Assembly (NCBI RefSeq): GCF_000429185.2 | Contig: NZ_AUBJ02000001.1 | Coordinates: 1,674,001 to 1,738,000, forward strand | DNA from: Actinoalloteichus caeruleus DSM 43889 | GTDB taxonomy: Bacteria > Actinomycetota > Actinomycetes > Mycobacteriales > Pseudonocardiaceae | Length of the DNA stretch: 64,000 bases | Reading direction: 5' to 3' | In this document: positions 27,397 through 35,352 of the stretch, in pieces | Numbering within the stretch: the first letter of the stretch is position 1 | How the letters are laid out: each line of letters starts with the position of its first letter | Position numbers and translations under genes: made by a program | Notes under the pieces: model-generated | Told to the model about the DNA's origin: nothing | Databases searched by the model: none | Seen by the model: the letters and a program-made list of their open reading frames with translations, nothing else

Positions 27397-27426
27397 CCGG
27401 ACTGGCCGTGACCACGGCCAGTCCGG
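27397..27426. terminator. Perfect 13-bp hairpin in the gene-free region
   Basis: CCGGACTGGCCGT and its complement flank the loop GACC. No gene ends nearby on either strand, so it may mark a lost gene or end stray transcription between the two operons. Confidence 0.5.
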
Positions 27427-27607
27427 TTCGCGCTCCGGTCCCCCGGCGGGCGGCTGGCGATGTTTCGGAGCCGCTGGGAGCGAGGGTCCTGGCCGACCGG
27501 GGCGGGCACGCCGATGGGCGCAGCCGTTCCAGCCAGACGGAGGAACCCGAGCACCGGCACCCTGACGCGGGTGACGGGGTCGGGAGCCCGCGTCCGGCTG
27601 GGGCACG

Positions 27608-27636
27608 CGGACCGGGGCGGGCCGCGCCCCGGTCCG
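27608..27636 (-). terminator. Terminator of the PKS operon
   Basis: Perfect 12-bp arms (CGGACCGGGGCG and its complement) with a 5-base loop, 14 bases downstream of the thioesterase stop at 27650 on the minus strand. Confidence 0.7.
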
Positions 27637-27649
27637 GGCACGACCCGGG

Positions 27650-28387
27650 TCAGCCCAGGAGCGTCCCGGTCGCGGTGGTCACCAGTTCCTTGGCGTGCGG
27701 GACCAGGAAGAAGTGGTCACCGGGCAGGACCCGGACCGTGCATCCGGCCCCGGCCTGCGCGGTCCACTCCCCCAGCTCCTCCTCGGTGGCCCGGGGGTCG
27801 TCGTCGCCACCGAACACCGTCAACGGCACGTCCAACGGTGCCTGCTCGGCGTACCGGTAGTTCTCGTTGACGGCGAAGTCCGCGCGCAGCGTGGGGAGGA
27901 ACAGTTCCAGCAGGGCGGGTTCGGTGAGGACCTCCTCGGGTGTGCCGCCGATGCGCCGCAGTTCGGGGACCAACTCCGCCGTGCTCAAGGTGTGCAGGAC
28001 CCGCCGGGGGTTGCGGCGCTGCGGGGCGGTGCGACCGGACACCACCAGGTGCGCCGGTGGGGTCGCTCCCCTGGCGCGGAGCCGTCGGGTCAGTTCGAAC
28101 ACGACCAGCGCGCCCATGCTGTGCCCGTAGAGCGCGTAGCGGCCGGTGAACTCGTCGCCGATGTCGTCGAGCAGGTCGTCCAGCAGCGCGTCGAGGTCGT
28201 GGTGCGCGGTCTCGGCCATGCGTTCGGCCCGGCCGGGAGGCTGGAGCGGGCACACCTGGACCTCGGGGGGCGCCAGTCGACGCCACTCGGCGAAGGCGGC
28301 GGCGCCGGCGCCGGCGTGCGGGAAGCAGAACAGCCGGGGCGCGGCGCGGTCCGGAACCCCGAACGGCAACCAGCGGGAACCAGTCAT
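27650..28387 (-). CDS. Type II thioesterase
   Basis: A 245-residue type II (editing) thioesterase. It shows the family's opening RLFCFPHAGAGAAAFAEWRRL, the nucleophile elbow YGHSMGALVVFEL, an Asp in VFGGDDDPRAT and a C-terminal His in LPGDHFFLVPH, together the Ser-Asp-His triad. Such enzymes hydrolyse wrong or stalled acyl groups from carrier proteins. Here it is the last gene of the PKS operon, with its ATG overlapping the stop of the FkbH-like gene. Since no integrated thioesterase is seen at the end of PKS E, a role in product release is conceivable but not implied by its sequence. Confidence 0.93.
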   Translation of the reverse strand: MTGSRWLPFGVPDRAAPRLFCFPHAGAGAAAFAEWRRLAPPEVQVCPLQPPGRAERMAETAHHDLDALLDDLLDDIGDEFTGRYALYGHSMGALVVFELTRRLRARGATPPAHLVVSGRTAPQRRNPRRVLHTLSTAELVPELRRIGGTPEEVLTEPALLELFLPTLRADFAVNENYRYAEQAPLDVPLTVFGGDDDPRATEEELGEWTAQAGAGCTVRVLPGDHFFLVPHAKELVTTATGTLLG

Positions 28388-29460
28388 CGTGTCTCCACCG
28401 TCAGGTACCCGGGCATGGGTTGCACCACCTCGAGGTCGGACTCGAACACCACGGAGTCGCCGTCGCGGGTGAGTTCGCGGAACCCGGCGAAGGCGTAGGT
28501 CACGTACATCATGCGGTTGCGGCCCGTCTCCACGAAATCCGCCCGCAGCCTGGCGCCGTCCTCCCCCGCCAGTCGCATGACGTGGTTGAGCAGCACGGTT
28601 CCCACGCCACGTGCCATCACGCGGCAGGACATCAGCATCATGCGGAGGTGCCAGACCTCGTCGCCGCGTTCGACGAGGGCCAGGCCGATCTTGCCGTAGT
28701 CGCCGTAGCGGTCGGTCAGCGCGGCGACGAGCAGCAGGTGGTCCTCGGAGCGGCGGAGCCGGTCGAGTTCCTCGTAGGAGTAGGTGCGGCCGGTGGAGTT
28801 CAGCTGGTTGGTGCGGACGGTGAGTTCCTCGGCGCGTTGGAGGTCGGCCTCCTCGGCGCGGGAGATGGTGAAGCGGAGGTCGAGGGTGGCCAGGAACTCC
28901 TCGCTGGTGCCCTGGTGGTCCTGTTCGGCCTGGTCGCGGACGGCGGCGCTCTGGTACATGGCGCGGCGGTGCCGGGACTCGTCGGTGACGAAACGGGGGT
29001 GGAACTCGTCGCGGCGCAGCACCTCGGTGATGTCGGCGGCGTCCACGGTGGTCACCTCGGGCAGCGCGAATCGGACCTCCTCGCGTTCGAAGGGTTGGTC
29101 GTCGACGAAGGCGATGGCGTCCAGGCCGATGTTGAGGTCAGCGGCGATGCGTTCGATGGAGGAGGACTTGGGGTTCCAGGTGATCTTCGGGTGGAGGAAG
29201 TAGTGGTCCAGCCCTTCGGCTCGTAGTCGGTCCATGGCCAGGTCGGGGTCGTTGCGGCTGGCGATGGAGTGCAGGACGCCGAGCTGGTCGAGGCGGCGGA
29301 GTTCGGCGACGACCTCGGGGCGGACGGTGACCTGCTCGTCCTCGAGCAGGACGCCCTCCCAGACGGTGTCGTCCAGGTCCCACACGACGCACTTGATCCG
29401 CCCGGGGCGGGAGGTCGGTGCGGTGGTCGTGGCCTCGCCGGCGGTCGGGGTGCTGGTCAC
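28384..29460 (-). CDS. FkbH-like glyceryl-ACP forming protein
   Basis: A 358-residue protein from GTG 29460. The N-terminal HAD-type phosphatase domain has VVWDLDDTVWEGVL (Asp nucleophile motif DxDxT-like) and later DAIAFVDDQPFEREEV. The C-terminal half is GNAT-like (FTISRAEEADLQRAEELTVRTNQLNSTG, ending in the acyltransferase core). This architecture defines FkbH-type enzymes, which take 1,3-bisphosphoglycerate, dephosphorylate it and load a glyceryl unit on a carrier protein. Its neighbours, a free ACP and two dehydrogenases, complete the route to hydroxymalonyl- or methoxymalonyl-ACP. It overlaps both neighbours by four bases. Confidence 0.92.
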   Translation of the reverse strand: MTSTPTAGEATTTAPTSRPGRIKCVVWDLDDTVWEGVLLEDEQVTVRPEVVAELRRLDQLGVLHSIASRNDPDLAMDRLRAEGLDHYFLHPKITWNPKSSSIERIAADLNIGLDAIAFVDDQPFEREEVRFALPEVTTVDAADITEVLRRDEFHPRFVTDESRHRRAMYQSAAVRDQAEQDHQGTSEEFLATLDLRFTISRAEEADLQRAEELTVRTNQLNSTGRTYSYEELDRLRRSEDHLLLVAALTDRYGDYGKIGLALVERGDEVWHLRMMLMSCRVMARGVGTVLLNHVMRLAGEDGARLRADFVETGRNRMMYVTYAFAGFRELTRDGDSVVFESDLEVVQPMPGYLTVETR

Positions 29461-30607
29461 GGCGCTACCTCCCGGTGGGCGTGGTCGGCGATGGCGGTCT
29501 GTTGGAGTTCGGTGGAGCCCTCGATGATCTCCATGACCTTGGCGTCGCGGTAGAGCCGGGCGACCGGGGAGCGCGGTCCGCAGCCGAGGGCTCCGTGGAT
29601 CTGGACGGCGTCGCTGGCGGCGCGGGCGGCGGCGGTGGCGGCGAAGTACTTGGCGACCCAGGTGGCGGTGATGACGCCGGGGTCGTCGGTGTCCCTGAGC
29701 CGCCCGGCCTCGGCGCACAGCAGGCGGGCGGCCCGCCGGTTGGTGATCATGTCGCTGAGCATGCGGCGGACGAGCTGGCGGTCGGCCAGGACGCCGTCCC
29801 CGGAGGGGCGGGTGGCGGTGAGGTCGGCGCAGGCTTCGAGGGCGGCCGAGATGATGCCGACGCTGCCGCTGGCGACGCTGAGCCGGCCGAGGTCCAGGGC
29901 GGAGGTCATCACGGTGGCGGCGGCCCAGCCGGGTGGGCCGAGCACGGCGTCGGGGCCGAGCCGGACGTCGTCGAAGCGGATCTCGGCGAGCATGCTGGCG
30001 CGGGTGCCGAGGACGCCCGAGAGGGGCGTGACGGTGACGCCGGGGCGTCGGCGGGGACGAGGAACGCGGTCATCGCCTCCCCGGTGCCGGCGAAGACGAG
30101 GAGGAGGCCGGCCAGTTGCCCGCCGGTGATCCACTTCTTGTGCCCGGTGAGGACCCAGCCGTCGCCGTCGGGTTCGGCGCGGGTGGCGGCGACGGAGGTG
30201 TCGCTGCCTCCCTCCGGTTCGGTGAGGCAGAAGGCGGCGAGCGGCCGGCCGGCGGCGAGTCCGGGCAGCAGGCGGTCCCGCTGGCCCTGGTCGCCCCAGC
30301 GCCACACCGACCAGCTGACCATGCCGTGCACGGTGAGCAGGCTGCGCAGGGAGGAGCAGCCCCGGCCGATCTCCTCGTGGATCCGGGCGAGGGTGGCCGT
30401 GCTGGTGCCGGTGCCGCCGTGCTCCTCGGGGAGGAACGGGGCCCACAGGCCGAGTTCGGTGACGCGGCGCAGCAGGTCGTCGGGTACCCGTTCGTCCTCG
30501 TCGTACCGTTCCACCCTGGGGCGGATCTCGGTGTCGACGAAGTCGCGGACCAGGGTCGGGTCGGGTGCGGTCGGTGGCGCGGGTTCTCGGGTGTCGGCGG
30601 CGGTCAC
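29457..30607 (-). CDS. FkbI-like acyl-CoA dehydrogenase, with apparent frameshift
   Basis: An acyl-CoA dehydrogenase-type protein of about 383 residues from GTG 30607. The first part (to about 30045) includes FCLTEPEGGSDTSVAATRA and GHKKWITGGQLAGLLLVFAGTG. The frame then breaks at a C run (plus-strand cggggcg at 30041-30047). The second part continues in the next frame with GVTVTPLSGVLGTRASMLAEI through IHGALGCG and VMEIIEGSTELQ. Adding one base restores a single full-length frame. Its role would be oxidation of the glyceryl-derived unit on the free ACP. If the shift is real, the extender pathway is broken at this step. Confidence 0.85.
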
Positions 30608-30610
30608 GGC

Positions 30611-30871
30611 TCAGCCCGCCGGGGCCTCGGTGCCGGTGCCGACCCTGTCGACCAGGGCGGCGATGGCGGTGACCGAGCTGAAGTTCTCCCGGCGGAGTTC
30701 GTCGTTGGGCACCCGGACGCCGAGTCGCTGCTCGACGAACATGACGAGTTCCATCGCGAACAGGGAGTTGACGAACCCCAGGGCGAAGATGTCCTGGTCG
30801 TCGTCGAGGGTGATCTGGGGGAAACGGCCGGTGATGAACTGGCGGACCTCGGCGCGGACGTCCTGGGCCAT
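30611..30871 (-). CDS. Discrete acyl carrier protein (FkbJ-like)
   Basis: An 86-residue free carrier protein. The phosphopantetheine site is GFVNSLFAMELVMF, with Ser in the usual position but Asn in place of the common Asp before it. This is a feature of the free ACPs in methoxymalonyl-type gene sets. The preceding LDDDQDIFAL and following LGVRVPNDELRRENFSSVTAIAALV fit the four-helix ACP fold. It would carry the glyceryl unit loaded by the FkbH-like protein while it is oxidised. It lies three bases before the FkbI-like gene and 27 bases after the dehydrogenase gene. Confidence 0.92.
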   Translation of the reverse strand: MAQDVRAEVRQFITGRFPQITLDDDQDIFALGFVNSLFAMELVMFVEQRLGVRVPNDELRRENFSSVTAIAALVDRVGTGTEAPAG

Positions 30872-30898
30872 GGGTCTGGGTCCTCCTGGGGTGGCGGG

Positions 30899-31765
30899 TC
30901 AGGGGTTGGCCGGCGCGGCGGCGCCGTCGTAGGTGTAGAAGCCCCGGCCGGTCTTGCGGCCGTGGTGCCCGGCGTCGGTCATGCGTTTGAGCAGCGGGCA
31001 GGGCCGGTACTTGCTGTCGGCGAAGTGGTCGTGGAGGACCTCGACGCTGTGCAGGATGGTGTCGACCCCGATGAGGTCGGCGGTCTCCAGTGGTCCCATC
31101 GGGTGGCCGAAGCAGCTGCGGAACACCTCGTCGACGGTGGCGGCGTCGGCGACTCCCTCGTGGACGAGGAACGCGGCCTCGTTGACGGTGAGCATGAGGA
31201 CGCGGTTGGAGACGAATCCGCAGGCGTCGTTGACGGGGATGGCCTTCTTGCCGATGGAGTCGAGCAGGGCCCGCACCGTGGCCAGTGCCTCGGCGGAGGT
31301 GTGTTCGCCGGGGATGATCTCGACGGCGGGTTTCATCGGCACCGGGTTCATGAAGTGCACGCCGACGAACCGCCGGGGCCGGCGGGTGAGCGAGGCGAGT
31401 CGGGTGATGGGGATGGCGGAGGTGTTGGCGACGAACACGGCGTCGGCGCGGACGGCCGCGTCCAGCCGGGGGTAGAGGTCCTTCTTGAGGTCCCAGCTCT
31501 CGGTGATGTTCTCGATGACGACCTCGGTGTCGGCGAGCGCGGCGAGGTCCTCGCTGGTGGTGATGCGCCCGAGGACCTCCTCGGCGTCGAGGTCGGGGCC
31601 GCCGAGGAAGCGGGACATCCGGCAGTCGCGGTCGATGGTCTCCCTGGCCCTGGTGAGGGCGTGGGGATCGGAGTCGACGAGCACGACGGGGTGCCCGTGG
31701 CGTGCGAGGTTCTGCGCGACGCCGGCCCCCATGACTCCGGCGCCGACCACACCGACGTGGGTCAC
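30899..31765 (-). CDS. 3-hydroxyacyl-CoA dehydrogenase-like protein (FkbK-like)
   Basis: A 288-residue protein from GTG 31765. VGVVGAGVMGAGVAQNLA is the NAD-binding Rossmann motif. VIENITESWDLKKDLY, FVANTSAIPITRLAS and GVHFMNPVPMKPAVEII are the catalytic core, with the conserved His in the last. It is of 3-hydroxybutyryl-CoA dehydrogenase type. In this setting it should oxidise the glyceryl-ACP hydroxyl group, as FkbK does in FK520-type pathways. It overlaps the end of PKS E by four bases, tying it to the PKS operon. Confidence 0.92.
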   Translation of the reverse strand: MTHVGVVGAGVMGAGVAQNLARHGHPVVLVDSDPHALTRARETIDRDCRMSRFLGGPDLDAEEVLGRITTSEDLAALADTEVVIENITESWDLKKDLYPRLDAAVRADAVFVANTSAIPITRLASLTRRPRRFVGVHFMNPVPMKPAVEIIPGEHTSAEALATVRALLDSIGKKAIPVNDACGFVSNRVLMLTVNEAAFLVHEGVADAATVDEVFRSCFGHPMGPLETADLIGVDTILHSVEVLHDHFADSKYRPCPLLKRMTDAGHHGRKTGRGFYTYDGAAAPANP

Positions 31766-34700
31766 GGTTGGTCTCCTGTTCCTGCGGTTGCGGTTGCGGT
31801 GGCGGCGAGGGCGGTGGCCAGGCGCCGCACGGTCGGGTTGGCGATCAGCACGTCGGCCTTGGTGCCGCCGAAGCGCGCGCGGACGCGGGTCATGACCCGG
31901 ACACCGGCGAGGGAGTGGCCGCCGAGGTCGAAGAAGTCGTCGTTGGCGCCGACGCGGTCGAGGCCGAGGACCTCGCACCAGATGGCGGCGAGGTGGGTTT
32001 CGTCGCCGGGGGTGGGTTCCTCGTAGGGGATGTCGAGTTCGGGGCGGGGGTGGCGGAGGGTGGGGGCCTTGTCGGCGCCCCGGGAGTCAGTGAGGTTGGT
32101 GATGCGTTCGTCGAGGGGGCCGCAGGAGACGACCAGGTGCGGGGCCCGGTCGAACAGGGACAGCGCCCGTTCGAACAGGTCGGTGCCCTCGGCCCGGTCG
32201 TGGGTGTAGTCGCGGATGGCCGGTGCCAGGGTGCGCGGGTCGACGCCGTCGGTGAGCCAGGTGTCCCAGTCGACGGTCTGCCAGCGTGCCGGGGTGGTGT
32301 CGGTGAGCGCGACGGACTGGGCGTCGAGGGCGGCGTTGGCGGCGGCGTAGGGGCCGTGGCCGAGCCCGCCGAGGAGGGTGGACATCGAGGAGACGGCGAG
32401 CCGGACGGGTGCCTCCCCTTCGTGGAGCAGGTCGTGCAGGACCCGTTGCCCGGTGACCTTGGAGTGGAAGTGTTCCTCGCAGGCGGCGCGGTCGAGGTCG
32501 ACGACGGGCCCGTACCGGTCGGAGCGCATGGTGCCGGCGGCGTGGATGACGGCGTCGAGGGGGCCGAAGCGCTGGCGGGCGACGTCGAGCGCGGCGGCCA
32601 TCGCCACCGGGTCGCCGGCGTCGGCGGCGAGGGCGAGCACGTCGGCGCCGAGGCCGGTGAGGCGACGCAGGGTGGTGATGTGCTGGGCGGTGCGGTCGCT
32701 GGCCGGGTCGTGGTGGGCGAGGTGCTCGTCCCACTGGTCCTCGGGTGGCAGCGGGGTGGTGGCGGTGAGGACGAGGCGGGTGTGGCGGGTGGTCACCAGG
32801 TGTTCGGCGAGGATCTGGCCGACGGCGCCGAGGCCGCCGGTGATGAGGACGGTGCCGCCCTCGGGGATGCGGCGTCCCCGGGCGGGTGGGGCGGGCAGCG
32901 GGAGCCGGTCGAAGTGGCGGACCCAGCGGTCGGTGCCTCGGAGGGCGACCGGTTCGACGAGGTCCACCCCGAGTTCGGTGAGGACGGCGGCGGCGAGTTC
33001 CCGCGTCCCGCCGAGCGCGGCCGCGCAGCCGGTGACGTCGACGTCGATGAGCCGGCAGTCGAGGTCGCCGACCTCCTGGGCGATGACGCGCAGCAGGCCG
33101 AGCAGGGTGGCCTGTTCGGGGGCGGTGAGGTCGTGGGTGGTGGCGTTGACGGCGCCGCCGGTGCACACCAGCAGGTCCACGTCGCCGGGGGTGGGGTGTT
33201 CGGAGAGGGCCTTGGCCAGGGCGCGGACCGAGTGGAACCCGCGGTCCTGGGCGGCGGCGAACCGGGCGGCGGGGTCCTCGGGGCGGGGCGCGGCGAGGCT
33301 GGCGGTGTGCAGGACGGCGCGGGGGCGGCCGTGTTCGCGCAGGAACGCGGCGGCGTCCGTCGGGGTGGCCACGGTGGCGGGGTCGACGAGGGCGACCTCG
33401 GCTCCGTCGGCGCGCAGCAGGGCGGCTGCTGCCGCGCCGACCTCGTCGTCGGCGACGACGAGCCACGGGCCGAGGGCGCGGGCGTGCCCGGGGTCGCGGA
33501 CCGAGGGCAGGGGGACGCGGCGCCACGAGGGGTGGTTGATCCAGTCGGCGCGGTCGGGCAGTCGATGGCCGGGCAGTCCGGCGTCCTCGCGGGCGGCGGC
33601 CGCTCCCAACGCGGGGCGGGGGATGAAGTACTCCCGCCGTTCGAACGGGTAGGTGGGCAGGGGGACGCGGCGGACGGTGCGCCGGTGCAGGGCGGCCCAG
33701 TCGACGTCGGCCCCGTCGAGCCACTGGTCGGCGGCGGTGGTGAGGGTGCCTGGCCGCGTCGCTGGGGCGCCGCGCGACGAGGGGTGGGCGGTGCGGTGGC
33801 GGGTGGGGTCGTCGAGGGCGGCCACCGCGTCGGCGAGGTCGTCCGCGACGCACACCAGGCGGTGGCCGAAGCCGGCGCGGCTGAGCTGGAGGGTGTAGGC
33901 GACGTCGCCCAGGTCGGTGTCGGTGAGGGTGCCGTCGGCCAGGCGGTCCCGCAGGGCCAGCCGGGCGGCGGTCAGGGCCGTGGCGGTGCGGGCGGACAGG
34001 ACGAGCACGTGCGGCCCGGGGAGGGGGTCGGCGGCGGGTCGGGGCGGTGCCTGTTCCAGGACGACGTGCGCGTTGGTCCCGCCCGCACCGAAGGAGCTGA
34101 CCCCGGCGCGGCGGGGGGTGTCGCCGGGGGTGGTCCAGGGCTGGTAGGTGGTGAGGACGCGGAACCGGTCGCGGGGCAGGGCGGTGTTGGGCTGCCGGAA
34201 GCCTCGGGTCGCGGGGAGTTGGGCCCGTTCCACGGCGGTGGCGGCCTTGATGAGCCCGGCCATGCCGGAGGCCCGGTCGAGGTGCCCGAGGTCGGGTTTG
34301 GTGGAGGACAGCACGCAGGGGGTGTCGCGGGCGGTGGGGAAGGCCCGGTCCAGCGCGGCCAGTTCGACGGAGTCCCCGAGCCGGGTGCCGGGGGCGTGGC
34401 ACTCGACGTAGTCGATCTCGCCGGGGTCGACCCCGGCCACGGACATGGCGTCGCTGATCACGGTGGACTGGCCCTCGACGGAGGGGGCGACCAGGCCGGC
34501 CCGGGCGGAGCCGTCGTTGTTCACGGCGCTGCCGAGGATCACGGCGTGCACGTGGTCGCCGTCGGCGAGGGCGTCGGTGAGTCGTTTGAGGACGACGACG
34601 CCGACGCCGTTGCCCAGCACGGTGCCGTTGGCGTCGGCGTCGAGGCTGCGCACGATCCCGTCGGGGCTGGTGAGCGATCCCTCCTCGAACAGGTAGCCCT

Positions 34701-35352
34701 CGGGGACGGGTTCCTCGATGCGGGACGCCCCGGCCAGCGCGGTGTCGCACTCCTGGGTGAGCAGGCTCTGCACGGCGACGTGCACGGCGACCAGGGAGGT
34801 CGAGCAGGAGGACTGGACGGAGAACACGGGCCCGTCGAGGCCGAGCCGGTAGGAGACGACCATGCACAGCGAGTCGGGGGCGGTGCCCATCGCGTACTGG
34901 CCTCGGGTGATGGTGTCCATGACCTCGGGGCTGGCCAGGACGTGCCGCAGCCCGTAGAAGCTGTGGCCGACGCCGCCGAAGACCCCGACCCGGCCGGGGA
35001 CCCGGTTGGGCTGGTAGCCGGCGGATTCCAGGGCCTCCCAGCAGCATTCGAGGAACAACCGGTGCTGGGGGTCGGTGGCCTCGGCCTCCCGGGCGCTGAA
35101 CCCGAAGAAGGAGGCGTCGAAGAGCCCCGGGTCGTCCAGGGGGGCGCCGCGTCGCACGTACTGCGGGTTGGCGAGCATGGCGGGTGGGACGCGGGCGGCG
35201 GCGAGTTCCTCCTCGGTGATCTCCCGGATCGCCGTCGGGCCGCCGGTGAGGTTGCTCCACAGTTGTTCGACGGTGCCCGCGCCGGGGAAGCGGCCGGTCA
35301 TGCCGACGATCGCGATCCGGGTGTCGTCCTCGGGCATGTCCACCTCGTTCAT
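31762..35352 (-). CDS. PKS E: KS-(no AT)-KR-ACP
   Basis: A 1196-residue single-module PKS starting at ATG 35352, coupled to PKS D (ATGA). KS residues: Cys183 in SSCSTSLVAV, His319 in ECHAPGT (usual EAHGTGT altered) and His357 in KPDLGHLD. The KS is followed by the normal KS-AT linker, ending near residue 515, and then directly by the post-AT linker DWAALHRRTVRRVPLPTYPFERREYF; the 300-residue AT is missing. The KR has ITGGLGAVGQILAEHL and PYAAANAALDA, so it looks active. The ACP site is LGGHSLAGV. There is no docking coiled coil at the start and no thioesterase at the end (…ATATAGTGDQP). Extender loading must come from another enzyme. Confidence 0.9.
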   Translation of the reverse strand: MNEVDMPEDDTRIAIVGMTGRFPGAGTVEQLWSNLTGGPTAIREITEEELAAARVPPAMLANPQYVRRGAPLDDPGLFDASFFGFSAREAEATDPQHRLFLECCWEALESAGYQPNRVPGRVGVFGGVGHSFYGLRHVLASPEVMDTITRGQYAMGTAPDSLCMVVSYRLGLDGPVFSVQSSCSTSLVAVHVAVQSLLTQECDTALAGASRIEEPVPEGYLFEEGSLTSPDGIVRSLDADANGTVLGNGVGVVVLKRLTDALADGDHVHAVILGSAVNNDGSARAGLVAPSVEGQSTVISDAMSVAGVDPGEIDYVECHAPGTRLGDSVELAALDRAFPTARDTPCVLSSTKPDLGHLDRASGMAGLIKAATAVERAQLPATRGFRQPNTALPRDRFRVLTTYQPWTTPGDTPRRAGVSSFGAGGTNAHVVLEQAPPRPAADPLPGPHVLVLSARTATALTAARLALRDRLADGTLTDTDLGDVAYTLQLSRAGFGHRLVCVADDLADAVAALDDPTRHRTAHPSSRGAPATRPGTLTTAADQWLDGADVDWAALHRRTVRRVPLPTYPFERREYFIPRPALGAAAAREDAGLPGHRLPDRADWINHPSWRRVPLPSVRDPGHARALGPWLVVADDEVGAAAAALLRADGAEVALVDPATVATPTDAAAFLREHGRPRAVLHTASLAAPRPEDPAARFAAAQDRGFHSVRALAKALSEHPTPGDVDLLVCTGGAVNATTHDLTAPEQATLLGLLRVIAQEVGDLDCRLIDVDVTGCAAALGGTRELAAAVLTELGVDLVEPVALRGTDRWVRHFDRLPLPAPPARGRRIPEGGTVLITGGLGAVGQILAEHLVTTRHTRLVLTATTPLPPEDQWDEHLAHHDPASDRTAQHITTLRRLTGLGADVLALAADAGDPVAMAAALDVARQRFGPLDAVIHAAGTMRSDRYGPVVDLDRAACEEHFHSKVTGQRVLHDLLHEGEAPVRLAVSSMSTLLGGLGHGPYAAANAALDAQSVALTDTTPARWQTVDWDTWLTDGVDPRTLAPAIRDYTHDRAEGTDLFERALSLFDRAPHLVVSCGPLDERITNLTDSRGADKAPTLRHPRPELDIPYEEPTPGDETHLAAIWCEVLGLDRVGANDDFFDLGGHSLAGVRVMTRVRARFGGTKADVLIANPTVRRLATALAATATATAGTGDQP

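Larger units (their letters stand above)
26628..27607. other. Gene-free kilobase between the valine and PKS operons
   Basis: No frame on either strand resembles a protein family; the translations are Arg/Pro/Gly-rich. Contents that can be seen are an AT-rich promoter-like patch near 26962-26989 and a perfect 13-bp hairpin at 27397-27426. A regulator gene could have been expected here, but none is visible. Confidence 0.5.

Noticed and set aside
26976-27641. A 221-codon minus-strand frame as a regulator between the operons
   Set aside because: The translation is Arg/Pro/Ser-rich and lacks any helix-turn-helix or hydrophobic core pattern.
31762-35352. PKS E as a non-extending KS because EAHGTGT reads ECHAPGT
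   Set aside because: The catalytic Cys and both His are still present, so the altered neighbours do not prove inactivity.
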